64,000 nucleotides of DNA from Valencia hispanica (lineage: Eukaryota > Chordata > Actinopteri > Cyprinodontiformes > Valenciidae), in NCBI GenBank assembly GCA_963556495.2, contig OY747710.1, positions 41,825,500-41,889,499 on the forward strand. The letters run 5' to 3'. This document shows positions 46,334 through 54,706 of the stretch, one piece after another. Under the pieces are notes generated by a model. It was not told where the DNA came from. It saw only the letters and a program-made list of their open reading frames with translations, and searched no databases. The position numbers were made by a program, and so were the translations under genes. Every line of letters starts with the position of its first letter. Position 1 is the stretch's first letter.

Positions 46334-47324
46334 TACGGAGCACTCCCGCTGGTGGTCTCAGTCGAAGGGCTGTTCTTGACGTCCAGATCGCTGAATTGCT
46401 GAACTGGCCGGCTGCATAACTTCCACGAGGACCCCCTGCGCGTGCTCCTGTGCGATCGATTCGGTTTGAATCACTCGCTTAGGGGGGAGATTGTGAGTAC
46501 GTCTTTTTTGTGCACCTTCACATAAAAAAAAACAAAAAAACAATTCTAAGATAGTCAGGGTATATTCTGCTGTGTGGGCCTAAAGGACGCTTTAGCCTCT
46601 CTGATAAAATATCAGGTGTTGATCCTTAAGTGATTAATGCGTTAATTACTACAGCAAAAGGGTGTAACGGTACAGGTTTGCAAACCTGTCCACCTCGAAA
46701 AAAGGGTGTAACGGACCAGGTTTGCGAACCAGTCCACCTTGCTGGGAAACGGTTGTAACGGGTTAGGTTTGCGAGCCAATCCACCTCGCTGGGAAATAAA
46801 GCACACCAGTGTATCGGAGTAAAAACACAAACAGCAGAATCAAAACGATATACCGCACCCCAGGTGGGTAAAGTAAGATAGGCACAGGACATAATCTTTA
46901 TGTATGCCAGTCCAACCTGAAACCTAACGGTGTTAACGTACGGTTTGATGTGCACTACAAGAGACGTTCTGTGCGGAATTATAGGTTACACAACAGATCG
47001 TTAGATTAAGAAAGCCATAAAACGGCTCAATCTAGTTGCACAAAAGAGACACTTAGAGTAAAAACTATACGATCCAGTTTTAGCAAAATTTAATTACAAT
47101 TAAAAATCTCAAATAAATGACCAAAAAATGATTTTAATTAATTAAAGAATAAATGACTAACTTTAACTCGACAGACTAATTTAATAGTTCTTGCTTTTTC
47201 ATTCACCTTAATCTTAATATTAATAATTGCCGTTATCCTCCTAGAACTATTTGGTATTCTAACACTAGACTTTACCAGACCAATTAATAGAACCCATTAA
47301 GGGTTATATAAAAACAACGCAAAG
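46334..47324 (+). other. ERV leader (untranslated) with splice-donor candidate
   Basis: About 1 kb between primer site and gag start. 'ttgtgagtac' at 46491-46500 is a good 5' splice-site match (GTGAGT at 46493-46498), as would be needed for a spliced env message. The packaging signal should lie downstream of it, where the triple repeat is found. No ORF of note. Confidence 0.55.
46660..46797 (+). repeat. Triple tandem palindromic repeat in the ERV leader
   Basis: Three units (46660-46703, 46704-46750, 46751-46797) share 'gtaacgg', 'aggtttgc' and 'tccacct'. Unit 1 carries the perfect 18-bp palindrome 'acaggtttgcaaacctgt' (46672-46689). Unit 2 folds as a two-part stem (ggac/gtcc, then ggtt/aacc). 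Unit 3 is degenerate. Palindromic hairpins in this position of retroviral RNAs commonly serve dimerisation and packaging, so that is the inferred role. Confidence 0.85.
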
Positions 47325-48899
47325 ATGGGAAACGATGTTTCCACCGACAAATTAGAGGGAGATTCAAAGTATATGCATAAAAAGGACCCCGAAAATCTTC
47401 AGTTTCTGACAAAATGGCGCAAAAAGTATAAAGTAGAGGGGAATCTTAAAGAAAATCAATGGAAAGAACTGGTATGTGTTCTCGAAGCAAAAACACTTAT
47501 CGCTAAAGGTAAAAAGAAAAAACTTAAACAGACACAGTTAAAAATAGCACGTGTGTCGGCTGATGAAACAGAGAAAAGGAAGCAAAATATAAAAAACAGG
47601 AAAAAAAACAAAGGCTCTAAAGATGAGGCTTTTCTTATGAAAAAGCTTGGTGACGAACTCACACTGTGTCCTCCTCCTTATGCACCTCTACCTACAGCCC
47701 AGACAGACCCCCCTGGGGCTGTTGGAGGAGTACCTTATGCACCTCCACCAACACCCCCATCAGACCAGCCGGGGGCTGTAGGGGAAGGTCTATATCCTCC
47801 TGTTCCAAGAGATCAATTTGCAATTGAAGAAAAAACAGATGGTACCACAATAAAACAAAGACTTAGAATTACAAAGAAGTCAGGTCCAAAAAAATCTGAG
47901 GATAAGTCTTATGAGAGTGAACCAGAGGACTCAATAGATGTTAACCCTATGATTCAAGTACCATCTGCCGATGGCACTCCGAGATATGTTTTTAGACCAC
48001 GGTCACTTAAAGACGTTAAAGAGGTTGTAGAACAAATCACCAGCCATAAGGAGGATCCAGAAAAATGGACAGAGGATATGGTTGATGTGGTCAAATCCTA
48101 CCGGTTAAACGGTCATGAATTAGGACAGGCTATGGCTGCATCGTTGGGAAAAGACTGGCACCATGTAGGAGGAAATTACACAGGAAGAGATGCTGCCGGA
48201 GTTGTGTTACAATTTCAGAATGATTTCCAGGGAGCACTAAAGCAACAATTCGATGCAGTAGCGGTTAAAGTTCGTGCACAGTTTAAAAAGAAACCAGATT
48301 ATGGGCACATGGCCTCCATAAAACAGAAGCCTGGGGAAACTGTAGATGATTTTAAATACAGATACCAAAAAGAACATGATATCCACAGTGGCCTAACTAA
48401 AGAGTGTGGTGATGAGACCCCATATATGCGGCATTTGTGTAATGGTCTGCTACATAGTTTCCACCCCACTATCACTAATTGGATTAAAAATCACCTTCTG
48501 ACATGGGAAACATGCGACCTTACTACCCTTATGGCCAATGTACGTTTTGCAGAAGGTGTCATGGAAAGAAAGGGGAAGAAACCAAAACCTCCAGACTCCG
48601 ACACACAGGTATTTCACACCCAGCTTGAAGACGATGAGGGGGAAGTTTATTATCAAAGTGACAACCACAACAAAGGAAGGGGGTTTAGACCACGAAGGAA
48701 TACACAACATCACACACCCCAGGGTTCATGGAGACATCAAGGTGGCCACACTGCCCCCACGTGTTGGATCTGCGGGAAAGTAGGCCACATTTCAAATGAA
48801 TGTAGCAGAGGCAGAGGCCGAGAAGGGGGCAGAGGGCGAGGTCAGATCCATACACAGGGTCCAACTGCCCCAGACCACTCGCAGTTCACACAGCAATGA
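47325..48899 (+). CDS. gag: ERV Gag polyprotein (endogenous copy)
   Basis: An intact 524-codon frame for the structural precursor that builds the particle. MG at the start fits N-myristoylation of the matrix region. A very basic stretch covers about residues 62-100. A PPPY late-domain motif lies at 116-119, followed by a proline-rich linker with further PYAPPP words. A capsid-like region spans about 210-430, including an IKQKPGETVDDFKYRYQ stretch near 330-350 that looks like the major homology region. One CCHC zinc knuckle (C-x2-C-x4-H-x4-C) is at 480-493, then an RG-rich tail. The stop is UGA (48897-48899), followed by CUAG, and the pol frame continues in the same register. No break is seen inside gag. 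Start chosen: the first ATG after the leader. Confidence 0.92.
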   Translation: MGNDVSTDKLEGDSKYMHKKDPENLQFLTKWRKKYKVEGNLKENQWKELVCVLEAKTLIAKGKKKKLKQTQLKIARVSADETEKRKQNIKNRKKNKGSKDEAFLMKKLGDELTLCPPPYAPLPTAQTDPPGAVGGVPYAPPPTPPSDQPGAVGEGLYPPVPRDQFAIEEKTDGTTIKQRLRITKKSGPKKSEDKSYESEPEDSIDVNPMIQVPSADGTPRYVFRPRSLKDVKEVVEQITSHKEDPEKWTEDMVDVVKSYRLNGHELGQAMAASLGKDWHHVGGNYTGRDAAGVVLQFQNDFQGALKQQFDAVAVKVRAQFKKKPDYGHMASIKQKPGETVDDFKYRYQKEHDIHSGLTKECGDETPYMRHLCNGLLHSFHPTITNWIKNHLLTWETCDLTTLMANVRFAEGVMERKGKKPKPPDSDTQVFHTQLEDDEGEVYYQSDNHNKGRGFRPRRNTQHHTPQGSWRHQGGHTAPTCWICGKVGHISNECSRGRGREGGRGRGQIHTQGPTAPDHSQFTQQ

Positions 48900-48903
48900 C
48901 TAG
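48897..48903 (+). promoter_or_regulatory. Gag-Pol stop with readthrough context (UGA-CUAG)
   Basis: 'caa tga cta g': the gag stop UGA is followed by CUAG, a context known to favour translational readthrough in viruses and some cellular genes. Pol lies in the same frame downstream, so readthrough rather than frameshifting would make Gag-Pol. Gammaretroviruses use readthrough of UAG in the same place. Confidence 0.7.
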
Positions 48904-49631
48904 ATACTTTTACCGCCTCTAATGAGGTGGTGGATTGCTGTGGCGCCTGGGAATTACTTAATGTTCTGAAAGAGAAGCCTTACATAACACTTAAAATTAA
49001 TGAACAAATGGTGGAGCTCCTTTGTGACACTGGAGCTTGCAGAACAGTGATCTCCTCTGGCGTTAATCTGCCAGAATCTAAAGAAAGCATTTTGGTCAAA
49101 TCAGCAGATGGTGCTACTACGCGCTCATTTTTATCCAAACCATTGTTAATAACAGATCCAAAAACTAGGTTTAGTTATACAACAACAATGATGGACACAG
49201 CTTTGCAGGTAGTTCCTGAACCCGACAAACAAATCATGCCTACATCACAGTTACATGTGAATATGGCTCTGACGCCTGAACCTGATCCCAAGTTCCAAGA
49301 CTATTCTATGCAACTCTCACCTGCTGTAGTGTTCACCTCACACATCATTACTGATGGAAAATCTGTTTCAGCTGCCTCAGTAACACTGTCTACCAGCCTT
49401 AAACCGTTCTTCGATTTGCCTACAGATCCGCATATATCCCTGACAAAAAGCAGTACATCACGTTGGAAAGATTTGGGATATATGGTGCGAAAAGCAAATA
49501 ACGCCACAGATTTTAAAACTTTGCAAGAAAATAAAGAAGATCAATGGCAATACAGTGAATCCACAGGTTTATATAGACTGCCCCTTATCATGCCACTCCA
49601 CTGCACCACTCAAGTTGCACCACTAGAATGA
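48900..49631 (+). pseudogene. pol: ERV pol, protease part
   Basis: Continues the gag frame without shift. The aspartic protease signature DTGA is visible (about 49026-49037, in LLCDTGACRT). The rest (to 49628) is a linker-like region without recognised catalytic motifs. The frame ends in a UGA at 49629-49631, which is followed in the same frame by more pol sequence and so is most likely a nonsense mutation. Retroviral protease acts as a dimer to cut Gag and Gag-Pol. The flap and C-terminal triplet are not confidently assigned. Confidence 0.8.
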
Positions 49632-50504
49632 CCAGAAGCAGACACCATCTTATTGACTGAAGAGGAAGAAAAGCAACTCAAAGAAGTCCCTGACACATTA
49701 TGGTCTAAAAGCCCCACTGATGTGGGCCTACTCTCATCCATTGCTCCCGTTCAAATAACTGCTGAATCACATTTTACAGCTAGAGTGAGACAATATCCGC
49801 TCTCTGCGGAAGCAGAGTTAGGAATTACACAGACCACAGAACAGGAACTTATAGATCAGACTGTTTTGAAAGACATGCAAACAAACGCTCCCTCTTCTGA
49901 AAAACAATTATGGAAAACAAAAGGTACCATTCTAAACGAAAATGGACTTTATGAAGTTCGTAATAAACCCATCCTACCTAAATCACTATTTAAAGCTGCT
50001 GCGCTTGTGAGCCATGGGCCTTGCCATGTCTCCACAGGGGGGATGATATCAATAATACAGCAACACTTTACAACATACAGCCTTGAAACATACTTAAAAC
50101 ATTTTTGCAAGACATGCCTAACATGTATCAAACACAACCCACAAGGGAATAGGAGACCCAAGCGAGGCCAATTTCCTCAACCAGCCTACCCATTCCACAC
50201 AATCCACATGGATTTCATTGTACTAACACAGAGCGGCTCATACAAATATTGCTTAGTAATAATTGACGCTTTCTCCAAATGGCCGGAAATAATTCCCACT
50301 GCAAAGAATGATGCTCTAACAGTGGCAAAAGCACTATGTAAAACTATCATTGCAAACCATGGTATTCCACAAGTAATATATTCAGATAATGGACCACATT
50401 TTGTGAATGAGGTTATTCAAAATATGGCAAAACATTTAGACATCCAACTAAAAAAATCATTGTGCCTATCACCCCCAAAGTGCAGGTTTAGTAGAAAGAC
50501 ATAA
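49632..50504 (+). pseudogene. pol: ERV pol, RT edge fused to integrase
   Basis: Same frame as the protease part. ORF residues 46-58 (from the ATG at 49653) hold RQYPLSAEAELGI, the usual N-terminal edge of a gammaretroviral-type RT. The next residues already match the RNase H/integrase linker, so RT core (no YxDD) and RNase H are gone without loss of frame, the junction being near 49824-49835. The integrase follows with the zinc-binding H121-x3-H125 and C152-x2-C155 pairs and catalytic D187 (HMDF) and D245 (YSDN). At an A-run (50451-50457) a one-base shift moves the rest to another frame, and this frame stops at 50502-50504. Integrase would join viral DNA to the chromosome. Confidence 0.9.
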
Positions 50505-50979
50505 TGGGACCATCAAAAGCAGACTCAGGAAATGCATGGCAGAGACTAGAAGACCATGGCCTGAGTGTTTGGACCTAGTAAAACTTTACATGAGAATCAC
50601 GCCAACAAACCAAGGTTTAACACCTTTCGAAATCATTTATGGCACACCTTACAGGTTACCTCTAGTTGCGCCTGATTTGCAAAAAGCAGACGAAGAACTC
50701 ACATTAGCTGATTACATGAGGAAAATTATCCTAGCCAAAGAAGTGCAAAACGCACACAATCTGCCTATCTCTCCTTCTGTTTTGCAGGATCCTGAAAAGC
50801 CAATCAAACCTGGAGACTGGGTATTCATCAAGGTGATTAAAACGAAGAACTGGACGAGTCCCCGCTGGGAAGGACCTTTTGAAGTCCTGCTGACCACGCC
50901 CACGGCTGTGAAAATCGCTGAGAGACCCTCGTGGATACACATCTCACACTGCAAATTGCAAAGGCAATTAGGGGACTAG
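50458..50979 (+). pseudogene. pol: ERV integrase C-terminal part, shifted frame
   Basis: After the shift the plus frame holds the third catalytic region (the glutamate lies near 50490-50510) and then [20 protein letters not shown] (about 50600-50659). A C-terminal GPY/F-type module with WEGPFEVLL (50866-50892) and a stop at 50977-50979 follow. A GPY/F module is typical of gamma/epsilon-type integrases and binds DNA or multimers. It is separated from its first two catalytic aspartates by the frameshift, so no full integrase is made. Confidence 0.88.
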
Positions 50980-51244
50980 ACACGGGACAGTGGGGAAGTC
51001 TGGGCTACAAAGGACAGAGTGACCAATAGGGCCTCTGGTCTCAAACCCAGCAGAACAGCATCCCTGTCCCCTTAGTGGTCAAACCTCTGTTTTGGAGGGC
51101 TGCTGAATGACTGCTGTCCCAACCACCTTAAAAAATATTATATGTCTGCTATACAAATTAACCATAACAACTGTTGGAACAGACTGTTCCACCTTACCTC
51201 ACTGCTGCACTGCTGAGAACAACAGGACATGGTCCCAGCCTGGT

Positions 51245-51290
51245 GACTTTTCCCCCCAAAAAAAAACAAAAAAAAAAACAAAAAAAAAAC
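51245..51290 (+). repeat. A-rich tract between pol and env
   Basis: Three runs of 9-11 A separated by single C bases after a C-run. It is not at the end of the element and does not look like a poly(A) tail of an inserted retroelement because no target-site duplication is evident. It may mark a rearrangement that removed the 5' part of env. Confidence 0.6.
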
Positions 51291-52392
51291 GAATGCTTCA
51301 GTTGCCAAAGGAATCAACTTACTACGCCTTACTGGAAAATACACTTTCTGTTTTTCAGTCCCTTGTAACAACAAACATGTATTTTTAGGAAATTCCATCT
51401 GTGAGGACACGCTACCCTTGTCAGCGACCCAGATGAAAATGATGCGTATAAACCACTGGATGACGATTGGAAACACATCTGTGCCAAGATACATAACCCT
51501 CAACACCACTCGACTTCAAGACAAGATAAGTGGTTTCAAAACCACTGTCAAAAGAGGAACCCATCTCCTAGAGGTTCCCTCCCAATTTGGCATGGGAACA
51601 CCTGACAGATACATCTGGAAGTGTGGTCACACTTTCTACCTCTACCTACCTAAGGATTGGTGTGGTACATGCAGTTTGGCTCGACTGCAACCCTCCTCAT
51701 ACATCATAACAGAAAACGGAGCACCTTCTAAACCTACAGAGCTGAATAAACGGGAATTCAACCCTCCACAAGTGTTCAACCCGTTCTCTGACAATGGTGG
51801 ACGAAAACCTCTCTACAGTGATGCAAAAGGAATCTTCCACACCATGTTCCCACCTGTTGGAGTTGCAAGCCTGACAAAACGGATGAACGAGGTTTGGTGG
51901 ACTTTGGAAAACATCACAGACATCCTTGCTGAAATGTCCAACCTGCTGGCCAACGATCCTGAAAAACTGGCGATGAAGACCATGCTGATGCAACATCGGG
52001 TAGCTCTGGACACTCTTTTTGCTTCTGAAGGTGGACTTTGTACTGTAATTGGTGAACACTGTTGTACTTACATTCCTAGTAAACATGATAATTGGACTCT
52101 CATTCATGACCGGGTGCAAGGAAAAAACGACTTTTTAAAATCACAAGAAAGCAGTAATGGACAATGGGATCTCATGGGCTGGCTGAGAACTGGCAGGTGG
52201 TATCAGGTTCTTTGAAAAATAGCTATGCCATTCATTGTAATTTTGATACTTTTCTGCATTTTTGTGAGTTGTGTTCTCCCATGTATAAAACAAATGATGA
52301 ATAAGATGATAACTAACACAATGGTCCAATACTCTCTTCTTAATCAGAGGCTTGAAGATGAAGACAGAAATGAAGAAGAAGATGGGGTGTAA
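51291..52392 (+). pseudogene. env: ERV env remnant (SU part and TM)
   Basis: The frame is open from about 51291 and the longest segment after the first suitable start is 51418-52215. Counting from 51418, a CXXC motif (WCGTC, Cys82-Cys85) and a CX6CC motif (Cys208, Cys215-216; 52039-52065) are present, the pair that in gamma-type envelopes links SU and TM covalently. A stop (UGA, 52213-52215) precedes a still recognisable membrane helix (about 52228-52290) and a short acidic tail ending at 52390-52392. The N-terminal part with signal peptide and receptor-binding region is not found. No intact envelope can be made. Confidence 0.85.
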
Positions 52393-52701
52393 TTAACATG
52401 TGTAAAAACCTTTTTATGATTCCATTAATCTAAACTACTGTTCAGGTAGCGATTAATTGGATGATGTCTAGGTGAAGCTCGCATTAATATCTTTTTAAAA
52501 TTGCTACTTACTTTTGCAATTTCTTTGTTGTATGTCTTATTATTATTTTTTATTTTTTATTTTTTTTATTTTTTATTTGGGATGCCACTTATTTTGCAAC
52601 CTTTTGTTGTCTGGTTTTTATGATTCTTATATTTTTACATTATTGGAGTTGTTACCTATTTTACAACTTTTTGTTGTTCGTGATCACATTTAAAAACCAC
52701 A
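52393..52701 (+). other. ERV region between env and polypurine tract
   Basis: About 300 bp, AT-rich with a T-rich run at 52540-52575. No accessory gene recognised. Confidence 0.6.
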
Positions 52702-52715
52702 TTTCAGGGGGGAAA
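52702..52715 (+). promoter_or_regulatory. ERV polypurine tract
   Basis: 'aggggggaaa' (52706-52715) directly before the 3' LTR, the usual primer site for plus-strand DNA synthesis. Confidence 0.9.
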
Positions 52716-53078
52716 TGTTAGGTAAAATAATAATGTTGTATTATTATTTTCTTAGGGTGTCTTTCTAATGTACTTTTTAAATGTCATTTTGGTTTCAGTC
52801 ACATGCTCATTTGCATGACATCCTGTTCTTTTAATATGTTAATGAAGTGTGACTAAATAAAGAGAGACTGCAGAGGGGGTGCTCTTCGAGACCAGAGACT
52901 ATGACACTGGGAGGCTGAGAACAGATAGACACGGTTGGCTCATTCCTTATAGTATTTTCCTGGTCTCCCTCTGCAGAACTGATTATCCACATCTACCTCT
53001 GCAGAGCTTATTGACTCCATATTCTCTCCGACCCTTTCGTGTGATTCTTTGTAGGTCAACCACTTTTTTAACCTAACA
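52716..53078 (+). repeat. ERV 3' LTR
   Basis: 363 bp, identical to the 5' LTR except for one base (t near 52924 where the 5' LTR has c). Ends 'acctaaca' then the target duplicate 'attgt'. Near-identity shows recent insertion, since both LTRs are made identical at integration, unless gene conversion has equalised them. Confidence 0.97.
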
Positions 53079-53711
53079 ATTGTAGATTTCAGAAGAAACA
53101 GGGATAAGTCAAAAACTGTTTCCATAATGGGAGAAGAAGTGGAGGTGGTTGAGGTGTAAAAATACCTCGGAGTTCACCTTGACAACAGACTGGACTGGAG
53201 ACTGAACAGTGAAGCCGTCTACAAGAAGGGACAGAGCAGACTGTACTTCTTGAGGAAGCTTAGGTCCTTCAAGGTTTGCAGCAAGATGCTGCAGATCTTC
53301 TACAAGTCTGTTGTGGAGAGTGTAATCTCTTCAGCCGTCATCTGTTGGGGTAGCAGCATCAGAGCCAGGGATTTAAAAAGGCTCAACAACCTGATAAAGA
53401 AGGCTGGTTCTGTTCTGGGGACGACTGTGGAACATCTGGAGATGATAATGCAAAGAAGGATTCTTCATAAAATCAAAGAAATTATGGACAACCCTGAGCA
53501 TCCTCTTCATGAGACTGTCATACAACAACAGAGCTTCTTCAGTCGGAGGCTTCTTCAGTTTCGCTGCAATACAGACCGCTACAGGAAATCCTTCCTGCCC
53601 ACAGCCATCATTATCTACAACAACTCCTTAAAGAATTAATTATATGAGCTATACCAACACTTAATTTCCCTCTGGTATCAATAAAGTAGTTTTGAATTTG
53701 AATTGAATTGA
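53079..53711 (+). pseudogene. Rex1/CR1-like LINE, 3' part after the ERV
   Basis: Continues the interrupted LINE exactly: with the ERV and one 'attgt' removed, the frame reads EMIV then DFRRN. A TAA at 53157-53159 breaks it before KYLGVHLDNRLDWR. The ORF 53250-53639 holds the C-terminal region (LRKLRSFKVCSKMLQIFYKS, then TDRYRKSFLPTAI). The 3' tail 'caataaagtagttttgaatttgaattgaattg' ends near 53711. Two further 3' ends of the same family are at 23622-23841 and 24523-24726. Confidence 0.88.
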
Positions 53712-54684
53712 AAACAAAAATCTTTTGTATTAGAAGTTTTGATATAAAATTTTTTTTTTGATATGCAAATGAGGTGTAATCTGGTTAAAAATTTGCTAAT
53801 TTGCATATATTTGTAAACGTATCATCTCAAAATTGGTGAGAGATTTAATTTTTCTTTAATTTTCTACTCATATTTTTTATATGATTAGAAAAAACCTCAA
53901 AAACGTTTTACAGAGGGAAATAGGTTTATTTCATTTCATTACTTCAAAAAACAGTGTAAGTAGCTCCAAAAAACTCCTTTTCGCCCTGTTTTTTACGCAA
54001 AATAGCAAATAGGCCAATATATATTTTTTAGAACGATGTATTGACAAATCACTCTGTATTTCTTTTTTCAGCTAGCATAGAACAATTGTGGAAAGTTTGG
54101 TGTATTTAGGTATAATAGATTTCAAAATTATTCGTTTTGAATGTTGGAAAAAACTCATTTGAGAAAAACACAATTAAAGATTTGCATTAGATAATTCAAT
54201 GCAATGTGAAGTACAAATGACCCTCAAATCCCTCGTTTCGTGTTTGTGATTGGTCATTAATTTAAACAGACATACCATTTTTGGACATTTTTCTTTTTAC
54301 TTTTTTGGGGGCTTGTTCTCTCACTGCCTCCACTTCACTTTTTGGCTACTACTGAGACGTCTCTGATTTGAGTATGTCATGTGTCTTATAATGTTTTATG
54401 AATTCATACTTGATTTGTGCCACCCCTAGTCATGACCTAACTTCTGTTGTTCTGTTGACACTATAATGAATAAATACTGAGTGATTGATTGCCATAGCTG
54501 TCAGTTTTAGTCCTTGAGTTCACAGTTTTGTGCTTTATTTGTTAACTGCTATCGAGGAATATGACTCTCATTTGTACTGTATGCATGAGAGGAGATGCTG
54601 TGAGATTTGTGGGCTTTTATGTAGTGTGGGCTGATAATGTAGTGGGCTGGTCTGGACAGAAAATGCCATGGCTGAATTTTTGTC
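53712..54684. other. Right part of the hAT element, noncoding
   Basis: AT-rich, without ORF. It holds a small inverted repeat 'atatgcaaat' (53761-53770) / 'atttgcatat' (53799-53808). Near the right end 'gtgggctggtctggac' recalls the 'gtgggccg' words close to the left end. Confidence 0.6.
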
Positions 54685-54706
54685 CCAGTCCACCCCTGGT
54701 TGTAAG

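Larger units (their letters stand above)
45945..53083 (+). mobile_element. Class I (gamma/epsilon-like) endogenous retrovirus
   Basis: A provirus of 7129 bp (45950-53078) with 363-bp LTRs at each end, flanked by the 5-bp duplication 'attgt' (45945-45949 and 53079-53083). Order: LTR, tRNA-His-type primer site, leader with tandem hairpins, gag, protease, remnant RT edge joined to integrase, env remnant, polypurine tract, LTR. Gag and pol share a frame across a UGA, and env has CXXC and CX6CC motifs; both fit the gamma/epsilon group of retroviruses known in fish. RT core and RNase H are missing, pol has a further stop and a frameshift, and env has a stop. It cannot encode a working virus. Confidence 0.96.
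44325..54706. mobile_element. hAT-type transposon holding a LINE and an ERV
   Basis: The ends are 'caggggtggactgg' (44333-44346) and its reverse complement 'ccagtccacccctg' (54685-54698). They are flanked by a perfect 8-bp duplication 'gttgtaag' (44325-44332 and 54699-54706); 8 bp is the hAT signature, and CAGGG...-type ends fit that superfamily. The present length is 10.4 kb, but about 8.6 kb is the LINE with its ERV, leaving about 1.8 kb of hAT sequence. Only a short N-terminal coding piece remains, so it is non-autonomous. Confidence 0.93.

Noticed and set aside
51245..51290. Poly(A) tail of a processed insertion in the ERV
   Set aside because: No target duplication, no retroelement sequence beside it, and env-like sequence resumes immediately.
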